Assembly: GCA_020638875.1 (NCBI GenBank)
Contig: JACKHS010000007.1
Span: 121,372 to 185,371, forward strand
Length of the DNA: 64,000 bases
Direction: 5' to 3'
DNA from: Planctomycetota bacterium
GTDB lineage: Bacteria > Planctomycetota > UBA1135 > GCA-002686595
The notes beneath the pieces were generated by a model. That model was not told where the DNA came from. It saw only the letters and a program-made list of their open reading frames with translations, and did not search any database. This document shows, in pieces, positions 28,865 through 37,449 of this stretch (position 1 is its first letter; each line of letters opens with the position of its first letter). The position numbers were made by a program, and so were the translations under genes.

Positions 28865-30076
28865 TCAGCGCGGCGCGTCGAGCACCTCGAGCGCGGCGAG
28901 CTCGAGCGCGGCCCTGGGCGGCAGCTCGGGCAGCGCGTGCACGACGTCGCCCCACGGGACCTCGGGCGGGGCCGCGAGGGTGAGCGGCTGCGGAGGGAGG
29001 GCGCGCCACGACGGCTCCACGCGCTCGGGGACCTGCGCGAGCGGCACCGGCACGTCGTCGAGCGTCACGGTGCGCGACGCGCTGTCCGCACCCCCGGAGA
29101 AGCTGAGTCGCAGCACCTGCGCGTCCTCCTGCTCCCGAGCGGTCAGCGGGGCGAGGGGCAGGTAGAGGCGGAGCGCGTGCTCGCCGCCGAGGCCGCGCTG
29201 CTCCGCGGGGAGCGCGACGAGCCACGCGAGCTTCCAGCAGCCGCGCGCTTGCGCCGCTGCGACGAGCTCGGCCACCGCGCCGTAGGGCGCGCGCGCGTCG
29301 GCCGCCAGCGCGAGCGCCTCGACGTCGCGACCCTCGCTCGCGAGCGCGGCGTCGAGTGCCGCGCCGAGGCCGCCGACGTCGACGCGCACGTCGTCGACGT
29401 AGAGCGCACCGCTCGCGTCGACCGCGCCGAGCACGGGGCGCGCGCCGTCGTCCGGCAGCCACGCTCCCGCCGAGGCGACCTCCACGAGCTGCACGTCCGC
29501 CGGGACGTGCGACGCGCGCGGCGTGAGCAGCAGGCGCTCCTGGATCCACGTCCACGAGAGCGACCACGCGAGCACCGCGACCGCGAGCGCGCGCCCGCGC
29601 TCGTCGCGGCGCCATGCGAGGCCGCGCACGAGCGCGAACGCGGCGAGCAGCGCGGCGACGAGCAGCACGTTCTCGCCGTAGCGCGTCGCCGCGACCACGC
29701 CGGCGCCGCTCGCTCCGGTGCTCAGGAGGTTGGCCGTGAGGACACCGAGGTGACCGCCCACGACCGCGACGCACGTCGCGGCGAGCGCCCAGGGCGAGAC
29801 GCGCCGCGCGTCGCCGCGCTGACGCCAGACGATCCAGGCGCAGAGCGCGACGAGCGGCCCGAGCACCACCCACGTGTTCGGCCTCGCCCAGTACGCGGTC
29901 GAGACGGAGACGTCGGCCGGCAGCTCCAGTGGCTCGACCGCGTGGAGGCCGAAGGGCAGCACCGCGAGGAAGGTGCAGATCACGAGCCCGACGAACAGGC
30001 TCGTGCCCCAGGCGAACAGACGGACGCGCCAGGTGACGTCGTCCAGCGAGTGAAGGCGAGCGCTCGTCGTGGACAT
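28865..30076 (-). CDS. Membrane protein with a C-terminal ExbD/TolR-like domain
   Basis: A 403-residue protein with about five transmembrane helices in residues 20-190. The soluble part contains YVDDVRVDVGGLGAALDAAL followed by ALAADARAPYGAVAELVAAA, which matches the periplasmic domain of ExbD/TolR proteins in sequence and order. ExbD/TolR normally has one transmembrane helix and works with ExbB/TolQ in proton-driven energy transfer; here the domain hangs on a multi-span module and no ExbB is near. The extreme C-terminus (WGDVVHALPELP) recurs in the 51-residue protein at 27773-27928. A TAGGCT box precedes the ATG. Confidence 0.65.
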   Translation of the reverse strand: MSTTSARLHSLDDVTWRVRLFAWGTSLFVGLVICTFLAVLPFGLHAVEPLELPADVSVSTAYWARPNTWVVLGPLVALCAWIVWRQRGDARRVSPWALAATCVAVVGGHLGVLTANLLSTGASGAGVVAATRYGENVLLVAALLAAFALVRGLAWRRDERGRALAVAVLAWSLSWTWIQERLLLTPRASHVPADVQLVEVASAGAWLPDDGARPVLGAVDASGALYVDDVRVDVGGLGAALDAALASEGRDVEALALAADARAPYGAVAELVAAAQARGCWKLAWLVALPAEQRGLGGEHALRLYLPLAPLTAREQEDAQVLRLSFSGGADSASRTVTLDDVPVPLAQVPERVEPSWRALPPQPLTLAAPPEVPWGDVVHALPELPPRAALELAALEVLDAPR

Positions 30077-30082
30077 GGCTCC

Positions 30083-30088
30083 AGCCTA
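30083..30088 (-). promoter_or_regulatory. TAGGCT box, predicted leaderless start
   Basis: TAGGCT on the minus strand ends 6 bases before the ATG at 30076, with no Shine-Dalgarno. Confidence 0.55.
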
Positions 30089-30256
30089 GCAAGGGTCGGC
30101 GAGTCGCACAGCCTGAAGGGCTCCGGCTGCCCGGCGGGGCAGGCGACGCCTTCGCAGCCGGGTGCCCGCGCGACGAGTTGCTCGGGCGAGGACGCGCGCA
30201 CGGCGTCCGGCGCGCCCCGCCGCGCTTTGCGGGTGAATACGGGCCCCGCGGCTCCG

Positions 30257-30262
30257 TAGCAT
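30257..30262 (+). promoter_or_regulatory. TAGCAT -10-like box for the NfeD-flotillin operon
   Basis: TAGCAT lies about 60 bases before the NfeD-like ATG at 30322. It differs from the TANNCT pattern, and the gene also has a true Shine-Dalgarno (GGAGGT, 30311-30316), so this operon looks conventionally leadered. Confidence 0.3.
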
Positions 30263-30310
30263 GGGCCGCGCCCTCGGCGCTCCCGCCGCGGGCGGTCCCC
30301 GCGCACCCCT

Positions 30311-30316
30311 GGAGGT
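30311..30316 (+). promoter_or_regulatory. Strong Shine-Dalgarno GGAGGT
   Basis: GGAGGT lies 5 bases before the ATG at 30322. It is one of the few strong Shine-Dalgarno sequences in the window and fixes the start of the NfeD-like gene. Confidence 0.7.
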
Positions 30317-30321
30317 GGACG

Positions 30322-30945
30322 ATGCTCTCGCGCTTGTTCGAAGCGGACGTGCTGTGGTTCTCGCTGCCCGCGCTGATCGGTAGCGGGCTCTTCGCCGTGC
30401 GCATGGCGCTGATGCTGCTCGGCGGCGACGACGGCGGCGGGCACGACTTCGGCGACGGCGGTCACGTCGGCGGCGGTGACTTCGGCGATGGCGCGGGCGG
30501 CGACGGCGACTTCGGCGACGTCGACCACGGCCAGGACCACGCGTTCCAGATCCTGTCGGTGCAGAGTGTGGCCGTTTTCTCGATGGGCTTCGGCTGGACC
30601 GCGATCGGTTGCCTGTTCGGCGGCGGCCTCTCGCACGGCGCGTCGGGCCTCCTCGGGGTCGTCGGCGGCGTGGTGCTCGTGTGGATCCTGGCGCGCGCGC
30701 TCGGCGCGATGCGCGAGCTCGAGTCCAGCGGCAACGTGGCCATCGGTGCGACGCTGGGCCTCGAGGGCGAGGTCTACGCGCGCGTCCCCGCGCACGGCGG
30801 GGGCAAGGGCCAGGTGCGCCTGATCGTCGGGCAGCGCCAGCGGCTGTACAACGCGGTCTCCCAGGCCGCGGAGCTCGACACGCGCACGCGCGTGCGCGTC
30901 GTGAGCGTCAACTCGGACAACACCCTGACGGTGGAAGCGGTCTGA
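30322..30945 (+). CDS. NfeD/YqiJ-like OB-fold membrane protein (flotillin partner)
   Basis: A 207-residue protein. One helix (about 10-35) precedes a Gly/Asp/His-rich low-complexity stretch (about 40-75), then two transmembrane helices (about 80-130) and a C-terminal OB-fold-like domain with GLEGEVYARVP, RLIVGQRQRL and NSDNTLTVEAV. This matches the architecture of NfeD-clan proteins such as YqiJ that are encoded beside flotillins and act as their membrane partner. The flotillin gene follows 15 bases downstream in one operon. Confidence 0.85.
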   Translation: MLSRLFEADVLWFSLPALIGSGLFAVRMALMLLGGDDGGGHDFGDGGHVGGGDFGDGAGGDGDFGDVDHGQDHAFQILSVQSVAVFSMGFGWTAIGCLFGGGLSHGASGLLGVVGGVVLVWILARALGAMRELESSGNVAIGATLGLEGEVYARVPAHGGGKGQVRLIVGQRQRLYNAVSQAAELDTRTRVRVVSVNSDNTLTVEAV

Positions 30946-30960
30946 CCGCAAGGAGACTCC

Positions 30961-32541
30961 ATGCCCGTCCTCGCCCTGCTCGCGGACACCAACACCGACC
31001 CGGTCTGGTGGTTCGGCATCATCGGCGCGGTCCTCGCGCTGTTCCTGTTCGTCGCGATCTTCGTCTCGCGCCAGTACAAGCGCTGCCCCTCGAACCGCGT
31101 GCTCGTGATCTACGGCAAGGTGCGCGGTCAGGAGGCCTCGCGCTGCCTGCACGGCGGCGGCGCCTTCGTGGTCCCGCTGATCCAGGACTACGACTACCTG
31201 TCGCTCGAGCCGCAGGTGATCGAGATCCCGCTCGAGGGCGCGCTCTCGCTGAACAACATCCGCGTGAACGTGCCCTCGACGTTCACGGTCGGCATCAGCA
31301 CCGACCCGGTGCTGATGAACAACGCGGCCGAGCGCCTGCTCGGGCTCGCCGACAGCAAGATCCGCGAGCAGGCCCAGGACATCATCCTCGGCCAGCTGCG
31401 CCTCGTCATCGCGACCCTGTCGATCGAGGAGATCAACAAGGACCGCGAGAAGTTCATGAACCTGATCAACGAGAACGTCGCCCAGGAGATCAACAAGATC
31501 GGCCTGGAGTTGATCAACGTGAACATCCGCGACATCACCGACGAGTCGGGCTACATCGTCGCGATCGGCCAGCGCGCCGCGGCCGAGGCCATCAACAAGG
31601 CCAAGGTCGAGGTCGCGCAGCAGGACCGCGATGGCGCCGTGGGCCAGGCGCAGGCGGTGCGCGAGCAGACCGTCTCGGTGGCGGCGGAGAACGCGCAGGC
31701 CATCGAGGGCGAGAAGGTCGCCGAGGCGCGCCAGCGCATCGCCGTCTCCGCGCAGGAGACCGCGGCGGTGACCGGCGAGAAGGAGGCCGAACAGTTGAAG
31801 CGCATCCAGATCGCCCGCGCGGACGCCCTGGCCATCCAGGGCGAGAAGGACGCCGAGCGCGAGCGCCGCATCCAGGTCGCGAAGGCCGAGGCGACCGCCA
31901 TCGAGGGCGAGAACCTCTCGCGCGCGCAGGTGGCCGACTCGAACGCCAAGCTGCTCGAGGTCCAGGCCGCCGCCGAGCAGCGCGCGCAGGTCGCCGCGGC
32001 CAAGGCGCGCGAGGCCATCCTGATCGCCGAGCGCGAGCAGGAGCTGGCGCGGCTCTCGAAGGAGACGCTGGCCGGGCAGGAGATCGAGAAGCAACGCGTC
32101 GAGATCGCGGCCGAGGCCGAGGCCGAGAAGCGCCGGCGCGAGGCGCGCGGCGAGGCCGACGCGATCCTGGCCAAGTACGCGGCCGAGGCCGAGGGTCTGC
32201 GCAAGGTGCTCGACGCGAAGGCCGAGGGCTACCGCGCGCTCGTCGCGGCGTGCTCGACGCACCCCGAGATGGCGCCGACGCTGCTGCTCGTCGAGCAGCT
32301 CCCGCAGATCGTCGCCGAGCAGGTGAAGGCCATCCAGAACCTGAAGATCGACAAGGTCACCGTCTGGGACTCGGGCGGCGGCGGAGGCGGCGGCAAGGGC
32401 GCGACCTCGGGCTTCCTCTCGGGACTCATCGGTTCGCTGCCGGCGGTCCACGAGCTCGCCGCGCAGGCCGGCATCCGCCTGCCCGACGCGCTCGGCAGCG
32501 TGGTCGACCAGGCGCCCGAGGAGGACGCGGACGCCGGCTGA
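30961..32541 (+). CDS. Flotillin (SPFH domain protein)
   Basis: A 526-residue flotillin. A single N-terminal membrane helix (about 15-38) is followed by the SPFH/band-7 domain (PSNRVLVIYGKVRG to about residue 210). A long Ala/Glu/Lys-rich coiled coil (about 210-430, with EGEKVAEARQRI and QGEKDAERERRIQ repeats) and a Gly-rich stretch near residue 480 complete it. Flotillins scaffold membrane microdomains, usually with an NfeD-type partner, here encoded immediately upstream. A clear AAGGAG Shine-Dalgarno (30950-30955) lies 5 bases before the ATG. Length and layout resemble YqiK/FloT. Confidence 0.92.
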   Translation: MPVLALLADTNTDPVWWFGIIGAVLALFLFVAIFVSRQYKRCPSNRVLVIYGKVRGQEASRCLHGGGAFVVPLIQDYDYLSLEPQVIEIPLEGALSLNNIRVNVPSTFTVGISTDPVLMNNAAERLLGLADSKIREQAQDIILGQLRLVIATLSIEEINKDREKFMNLINENVAQEINKIGLELINVNIRDITDESGYIVAIGQRAAAEAINKAKVEVAQQDRDGAVGQAQAVREQTVSVAAENAQAIEGEKVAEARQRIAVSAQETAAVTGEKEAEQLKRIQIARADALAIQGEKDAERERRIQVAKAEATAIEGENLSRAQVADSNAKLLEVQAAAEQRAQVAAAKAREAILIAEREQELARLSKETLAGQEIEKQRVEIAAEAEAEKRRREARGEADAILAKYAAEAEGLRKVLDAKAEGYRALVAACSTHPEMAPTLLLVEQLPQIVAEQVKAIQNLKIDKVTVWDSGGGGGGGKGATSGFLSGLIGSLPAVHELAAQAGIRLPDALGSVVDQAPEEDADAG

Positions 32542-32655
32542 TCGTCGCCGGGGGAGGCGCGCGAGCGACTCGCCGCCAACACGACGCGGAGGGGCTCGTA
32601 CGGTCGGGCTCCTCCGCGTTCTTCGTCCTCTGAAGCAACACACTGCGAGACGACC

Positions 32656-33753
32656 ATGAACACCCCCCTGACTCTCTCCGCCTTCCTCTGCGCCGCCGCC
32701 GTGGGCGCGGCGCCCCTCCAACAGGCCCTGACCCCCGTCACCGGCGCCGCCCCGCAGGGCCAGGTCGCGCCGGACGCCTTCGACCTCGGCGCCGCGGCCC
32801 TGTCGCTGCGCGCCGACGACCTCGGGGCGCGCATGGAGGCCTACGACCGCTTGCTCGCCGAGGCGCGCAAGAACCCCGCCGTGCGCGACGGCGTGCGCGC
32901 CTGGGCCGACGACGCGAGTCGGCGCGAGCTCGCCTGGACCGCGCAACTGATGCTGCGCGAGCTCGACGCCGCGCCGGCCCACGGCGGCTTGCTCGGCCAG
33001 CTCGACGACCCCTTCTCCGGCTTCGGCCTCGGCGCGCCGGGCGCGGGCGGCCCCGCGCTGCAGGACCTCATGCAGCGCCACGACGAGCTGATGCGGCGCT
33101 TCGACGACCTGATGGGCGGCGTGCCGCAGCTCGACCTCCAGCACCTGCAAGGCCTGCCGCAGGGCGGCGGCTCCTCGAGCTCCGAGTCCTTCTCGCTCCA
33201 GCAAGGCCCCGACGGCGTCAAGCTCGAGCTGAAGGAGGACGTCGACGGCCAGGAACAGGTCAAGACGTACGAGGCCGAGTCGATGGAAGCGCTGCTCGAC
33301 GCGCACCCCGAGTTGAAGGACAAGATCGGCGGCGGCGGTTTCCAGCTGCGCCTCGGTGCGCCGCAGGGGTTCGACCCGCGTGACTTCGACTCGCCCTTCG
33401 GCGGCCTGTTCGGCGACGCGCCGCGCACCGACCGCCTCGGCGTGCAGGTGCTCGACTCGACGCACTTCACGCGCGCCGTCGCGGGCCTCGACGCCGGCGT
33501 CGGTCTCGAGGTCGTCTCGGTCCTGCCCGGCTCCCTCGGCGAGGCGCTCGGCCTCGAGGTGGGGGACGTGGTGACCACGGTCAACGGCCGCACCGTGCAC
33601 GGCGTGGCCGACGTGAAGGCCGCGCTCGCCGCGCGCGCCGACGGCGCGACGGTGACGGTCGAGTCCATCGGGCTCGACGGCCAGACGCGCACCCGCACCT
33701 GGACCCCGGCGGACGACGCGCCGCGGGGCGTCCAGCCTCTGACGCCTCTCTGA
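32656..33753 (+). CDS. Exported PDZ-domain protein
   Basis: A 365-residue protein with a signal peptide (cleavage near VGAAP, residue 20), a long middle region rich in Gly, Gln and acidic residues, and a C-terminal PDZ domain (about 262-350: LGVQVLDS, VLPGSLGEALGLEVGDVVTTVNGRTV). No protease domain is fused to it. The PDZ carboxylate-binding loop is degenerate. It may be a periplasmic adaptor; whether it serves the flotillin operon upstream is unknown (115-base gap). Tandem hairpins follow. Confidence 0.8.
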   Translation: MNTPLTLSAFLCAAAVGAAPLQQALTPVTGAAPQGQVAPDAFDLGAAALSLRADDLGARMEAYDRLLAEARKNPAVRDGVRAWADDASRRELAWTAQLMLRELDAAPAHGGLLGQLDDPFSGFGLGAPGAGGPALQDLMQRHDELMRRFDDLMGGVPQLDLQHLQGLPQGGGSSSSESFSLQQGPDGVKLELKEDVDGQEQVKTYEAESMEALLDAHPELKDKIGGGGFQLRLGAPQGFDPRDFDSPFGGLFGDAPRTDRLGVQVLDSTHFTRAVAGLDAGVGLEVVSVLPGSLGEALGLEVGDVVTTVNGRTVHGVADVKAALAARADGATVTVESIGLDGQTRTRTWTPADDAPRGVQPLTPL

Positions 33754-33782
33754 TTCCTCCTCCTGTATCTCCCTTCCCCCCC

Positions 33783-33819
33783 GCGCCCCCCGCAGGACTC
33801 CGCGTCCTGCGGGGGGCGC
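33783..33819. terminator. Hairpin copy 1 of a tandem pair
   Basis: Perfect 16-base arms (GCGCCCCCCGCAGGAC and its complement) around a TCCGC loop, 30 bases after the PDZ gene and preceded by a pyrimidine-rich run. It probably terminates that gene; the second copy follows 15 bases later. Confidence 0.55.
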
Positions 33820-33834
33820 ACTCATCAGCAGCGG

Positions 33835-33861
33835 CCCCGCAGGACCCCGTGTCCTGCGGGG
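33835..33861. repeat. Hairpin copy 2 of a tandem pair
   Basis: Arms of 11 bases (CCCCGCAGGAC and its complement) around CCCGT. The sequence repeats the core of the hairpin at 33783-33819, and both end in GGGGGGCGCACTC, so the unit was duplicated directly. Confidence 0.55.
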
Positions 33862-33954
33862 GGCGCACTCGTCGCCGCGAAGCCCGAACGCTCGGCCAGG
33901 GAAACGGCGCGACAAGGCTTGCGCCTGCGGCGATCGGGCGCCGAGAATCCTGGC

Positions 33955-34359
33955 ATGCCCGCCTACCGCCTCGGCCAGGCCGCGCGCCTCCTGGGCGTCA
34001 GCGTCGACACCGTCCGGCGCCACGCCGACGCCGGCCACCTCGCCACCGAGCGCACGCCCGGCGGCCAGCGCCTCGTCGACGGCGCCGACCTCGCGCGCCT
34101 CGCCGAGCGCCTCGACGAGGAGCAGGCGCACGAGGGCACCTCGTCCGCGCGCAACCACCTGCTCGGCATCGTCACCAAGGTCGTCGCGGACGCCGCCGCC
34201 GCGCACGTGGAGCTGCGCTGCGGGCCGTTCCGCGTGGTCGCGCTCGTCACGCGCGAGTCGGTCGACGCGCTCGGGCTCGCGCCCGGCGTGCTGGTGAACG
34301 CGGTCATCAAGGCCACCAACGTCGTCGTCGAGCTCGAGGGAGGGCGCGCGTCCTCCTGA
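33955..34359 (+). CDS. HTH-TOBE molybdate-type regulator
   Basis: A 134-residue two-domain protein. Residues 4-50 form an excisionase/MerR-type helix-turn-helix (LGQAARLLGVSVDTVRRHADAGHL). Residues 65-130 form a TOBE/Mop-like domain (NHLLGIVTKVV, GVLVNAVIKATNVVVEL) that in related proteins binds molybdate or tungstate oxyanions. It stands 15 bases before modABC on the same strand, so it is best read as the oxyanion-responsive regulator of that operon. It is smaller than and unlike ModE of E. coli. Confidence 0.88.
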   Translation: MPAYRLGQAARLLGVSVDTVRRHADAGHLATERTPGGQRLVDGADLARLAERLDEEQAHEGTSSARNHLLGIVTKVVADAAAAHVELRCGPFRVVALVTRESVDALGLAPGVLVNAVIKATNVVVELEGGRASS

Positions 34360-34374
34360 CGCGTACGCGGACCC

Positions 34375-35106
34375 GTGCGCCGACTCGCGACGCTCCTGTG
34401 CGCGACGTTGTTCGTCGGCTGCGGGCCGTCGCGGCCGCCGCGCGCTGCGCTGGTCTTCGCGTCGGCCTCGCTGGGCGACGCGTTCGAGGAGCTGGCGGCC
34501 GAGTTCGCGCGCGCGCACCCGGGCGAGCGCGTCGAGGTGCACGCGGCCGGCACGCCGCAGCTCGTGCTGCAGCTGCGCGAGGGCGCGCGCGCCGACCTGT
34601 TCGCCTCGGCGGACGAAGCCAGCATGGAGCGCGTCGTCGCGCTGGGCCGCGCGGCGGAGGCGCCGCGCGCGTTCGCGACGAACCGCCTCGCGCTGCTCGT
34701 CGCCGCCGGCAACCCCGAGCACGTGCGCGGTCTGAGCGACCTCGCGCGCGCCGACCTGCGCGTGCTGCTGTGCGGCCCCGAGGTCCCCGCCGGCCGCTAC
34801 GCCCGCGCAGCCCTCGCGCGCGCCGACGTCGTGGCGCGCTCCGCGTCGGACGAGCCGAGCGTGCGCGCGGTCGTCAGCAAGGTCGCGCTGGGGGAGGCGG
34901 ACGTCGGCGTCGCGTACGTCACGGACGCGCGCCCCGAGCTCGGCCTCGTCGAGCTCGGGGCCGCGGAGAACGTCGTCGCGCGCTACACGCTCGCGGTCCT
35001 CGACGGCGGGGACGCGCCCGCGACGGCCGCGGACTTCCGCGACTTCGTGGTGTCGGAGCGCGGCCGCGAGGTGCTCGCGCGCCACCGCTTCGGAGGCGCG
35101 CCGTGA
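34375..35106 (+). CDS. modA: Molybdate ABC transporter substrate-binding protein
   Basis: A 243-residue predicted lipoprotein (VGC near residue 15; GTG start) of the ModA family. Typical segments are FASASLGDAFEELAAEF, HAAGTPQLVLQLREGARADLFASAD (oxyanion-binding Ser and Ala-Gly loop) and GEADVGVAYVTDA. It binds molybdate or tungstate outside the membrane and delivers it to ModB. GTGA overlap with modB indicates coupled translation. Confidence 0.92.
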   Translation: MRRLATLLCATLFVGCGPSRPPRAALVFASASLGDAFEELAAEFARAHPGERVEVHAAGTPQLVLQLREGARADLFASADEASMERVVALGRAAEAPRAFATNRLALLVAAGNPEHVRGLSDLARADLRVLLCGPEVPAGRYARAALARADVVARSASDEPSVRAVVSKVALGEADVGVAYVTDARPELGLVELGAAENVVARYTLAVLDGGDAPATAADFRDFVVSERGREVLARHRFGGAP

Positions 35107-35897
35107 CGCCGCGCCGCCCGCTGCCCGCGGCCCTCGCCGCCGCCGCGCTCGTCGCCGCGCTGCTGTTCGCGCTGCCGCTCGCCGGGCTCGTCGCGCGCGC
35201 GCCCTGGCCGCGCCTCGGCGCGGAGCTCGCGCGCGCGGAGGTGCGCGACGCGCTCCTGCTCTCGCTGCGCTGTTCGCTCGGCGCCGCGCTGCTCTCGCTC
35301 GTGCTGGGCCTGCCGCTCGCGCTGTGGCTGGCCGAGGGCACCTCGCGCCTGCGCGCGCTCGTGCGCGTGCTCGTGACGCTGCCGATGGTGCTGCCGCCGG
35401 TGGTGGGCGGCGTCGCGCTCCTGCTCGCGTTCGGCCGCCAGGGGCTCGTCGGCGCGCCGCTCGCGCACGCGTTCGGCGGCGCGCTGCCCTTCACGACCGC
35501 GGGCGTGGTGGTGGCCGAGGCGTACGTCGCCATGCCGTTCTTCGTGCTGACGCTCGAGGCCGGCCTGCGCGCGCTCGACCCGCGTTACGCGCAGGCGGCG
35601 GCGAGCCTGGGCGCGCGACCGTGGCGCGTGCTGCGCACGGTGACGCTGCCGCTGGTGGCGCCGAGCCTCGTCGCGGGCCTGGTCGCCGCGTGGGCGCGCG
35701 CGCTGGGCGAGTTCGGCGCGACGATCACCTTCGCCGGCAGCCTGCGCGGCGAGACGCGCACGCTGCCGCTCGCCGTGTACGCCGCGCTCGAGACCTCGCC
35801 CGACGCGGCCATCGCGCTGAGCCTCGTGCTCGTCGCGGTCGCCGCGCTCGTGCTGTTCCTCTTGCGCCGGCAGTGGTTCCCGGGAGGCGCGCGGTGA
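35103..35897 (+). CDS. modB: Molybdate ABC transporter permease
   Basis: A 264-residue permease with about six transmembrane helices. The EAA loop that docks with the ATPase reads YAQAAASLGARPWRVLRTVTLPLV, and LGEFGATITFAGS is characteristic of ModB/CysT permeases. It overlaps modA and modC by four bases each (GTGA), so the three are one tightly coupled operon. Confidence 0.92.
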   Translation: MTPRRPLPAALAAAALVAALLFALPLAGLVARAPWPRLGAELARAEVRDALLLSLRCSLGAALLSLVLGLPLALWLAEGTSRLRALVRVLVTLPMVLPPVVGGVALLLAFGRQGLVGAPLAHAFGGALPFTTAGVVVAEAYVAMPFFVLTLEAGLRALDPRYAQAAASLGARPWRVLRTVTLPLVAPSLVAGLVAAWARALGEFGATITFAGSLRGETRTLPLAVYAALETSPDAAIALSLVLVAVAALVLFLLRRQWFPGGAR

Positions 35898-36946
35898 GGC
35901 TCGGTGCGGACCTCGCGCTCACGCGCGGCGCGCTGGACCTCGAGGCGTGCTTCGAGGTCGCCGCGGGCGAGACGGTCGCGCTCGTCGGGCCCAACGGCGC
36001 GGGCAAGACGACGTGCCTGTGGGCGCTCGCCGGCCTGCTGCGCGTCGACCGCGGACGCATCGCGTTGGGGGAGCGCGTGCTCGACAGCGGGCCGGGCGGC
36101 GCGTTCGTGCCGCCCGAGGCGCGTGGCGTCGGCCTCGTGTTCCAGGACCACCTGCTCTTCGCGCACCTCGACGCGCGCGACAACGTCGCCTACGGCCCAC
36201 GCAGCCGCGGCGTCGCGCGGCGCGAGGCGCGCGCGCGGGCGACGCAGTGGCTCGCGCGCGTCGGGCTCGACGCGTCCCTGCACGCTGCGCGGCCGGCGCA
36301 GCTCTCCGGCGGCCAGGCGCAGCGCGTGGCGCTGGCGCGCGCGCTCGCCGCCGAGCCCGCGCTGCTTCTGCTCGACGAGCCGCTCGCCGCCGTCGACGCC
36401 TCCGCGCGCCTCGCGCTGCGCCGCGAGCTGCGCGCGCACCTGGCGACCTTCGCGGGGCCGCGCGTGCTCGTCGCGCACGACCTGACCGACGCGCTCGCGC
36501 TCGCCGATCGCCTGCTCGTGCTCGAGGGCGGCCGCCTGGTGCAGAGCGGCACCGCGCGCGAGCTCGTCGGCAAGCCGCGCTCGCGCTACGTCGCGGATCT
36601 CGTCGGCGTGAACTGCCTCGAGGGTCGCGCACACGACCACCACGTGCAGGTCGGCGCGGCGGAGCTGACCGTCGCGACGGGCCTCGCCGGCGACGTGCTG
36701 ATCACCTTCCACCCGCGCGCCGTCTCGCTGTACTCCGCGCGCCCCAGCGGCTCGCCGCGCAACGTCTGGCGCGCGCCGGTCGTGGCCGTCGAGCCGCTCG
36801 TCGACCGCGCGCGCGTCGAGCTCGGCGGCGCGCTGCCGCTCGTGGCCGAGGTGACGCCCGCGTCGGTCGCCGAGCTGCGCCTCGCGCCCGGCGTCGAGGT
36901 GTGGGCCGCCGTGAAGGCGACCGAGCTCGTCGTGAGCGAGCGCTGA
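35894..36946 (+). CDS. modC: Molybdate ABC transporter ATP-binding protein
   Basis: A 350-residue ABC ATPase: Walker A GPNGAGKTT, Q-loop GLVFQDHLLF, signature QLSGGQAQRVALARAL, Walker B LLLLDEPLAAVD and the switch His in LVAHDLTDAL. A C-terminal TOBE/Mop domain (about 275-350: VWAAVKATELVV) is typical of ModC. It powers import through ModB. The GTG start overlaps the modB stop. Confidence 0.92.
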   Translation: MRLGADLALTRGALDLEACFEVAAGETVALVGPNGAGKTTCLWALAGLLRVDRGRIALGERVLDSGPGGAFVPPEARGVGLVFQDHLLFAHLDARDNVAYGPRSRGVARREARARATQWLARVGLDASLHAARPAQLSGGQAQRVALARALAAEPALLLLDEPLAAVDASARLALRRELRAHLATFAGPRVLVAHDLTDALALADRLLVLEGGRLVQSGTARELVGKPRSRYVADLVGVNCLEGRAHDHHVQVGAAELTVATGLAGDVLITFHPRAVSLYSARPSGSPRNVWRAPVVAVEPLVDRARVELGGALPLVAEVTPASVAELRLAPGVEVWAAVKATELVVSER

Positions 36947-36959
36947 GCGCGCGGACTGC

Positions 36960-36965
36960 TAGGCT
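36960..36965 (+). promoter_or_regulatory. TAGGCT box, leadered
   Basis: TAGGCT lies 36 bases before the ATG at 37002, directly after the modC stop. It matches the local -10-like pattern but leaves a short untranslated leader. Confidence 0.35.
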
Positions 36966-37001
36966 GGCGACGCTTCGTTCGCCCTCCACCTCGCCGCCGC
37001 C

Positions 37002-37406
37002 ATGTCCCAACCTCCGCCGCCCGGTTACCCGCGCCTTTCGCCCTACCTCAACTACGAGGACAGCGGCGCCATGCTCGCCTGGCTCGCGCGCGCGTTCGGC
37101 ATGACCGAGCGCCACGTGATGCGCGCGGGCGACGGGACGGTGCAGCACGCCGAGATGGCGCTCGACGAGGCGGTCGTGATGCTCGGCACGCCCGGCCCCG
37201 ACTTCCAGAACCCGCTGCACCTCGGCGCGTCGACCGCGAGCCTCTACGTCTACGTCGACGACGTGGACGCGCACTGCGCGCGCGCGACGGCCGCCGGTGC
37301 CGAGCTGCTCGAGGCGCCCGCCGACCAGCCCTACGGCGACCGCCGCTACGGCGTGCGCGACCCCGAGGGGCACCGCTGGTACTTCGCGCAGCGGTTGGCG
37401 CGCTGA
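37002..37406 (+). CDS. VOC (glyoxalase/PhnB-like) family protein
   Basis: A 134-residue single VOC domain with paired beta-alpha-beta-beta-beta units: SPYLNYEDSGAMLAWLARAFG at the N-terminus and YVYVDDVDAH plus YGVRDPEGHRWYFAQ at the C-terminus. The form resembles PhnB-type proteins; the substrate is unknown. Its final DPEGHRW includes the family glutamate/histidine region. Confidence 0.87.
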   Translation: MSQPPPPGYPRLSPYLNYEDSGAMLAWLARAFGMTERHVMRAGDGTVQHAEMALDEAVVMLGTPGPDFQNPLHLGASTASLYVYVDDVDAHCARATAAGAELLEAPADQPYGDRRYGVRDPEGHRWYFAQRLAR

Positions 37407-37434
37407 CGGGGCGGCGGTGACCGGCCGCCTCCGG

Positions 37435-37440
37435 TAGGCT
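37435..37440 (+). promoter_or_regulatory. TAGGCT box, predicted leaderless start
   Basis: TAGGCT ends 9 bases before the ATG at 37450; the spacing is the longest of the leaderless-type set. Confidence 0.4.
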
Positions 37441-37449
37441 ACGAGCCCC

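Noticed and set aside
33783..33861. Start of a CRISPR array
   Set aside because: Only two copies, each a self-complementary hairpin, with no regular spacers and no cas genes.
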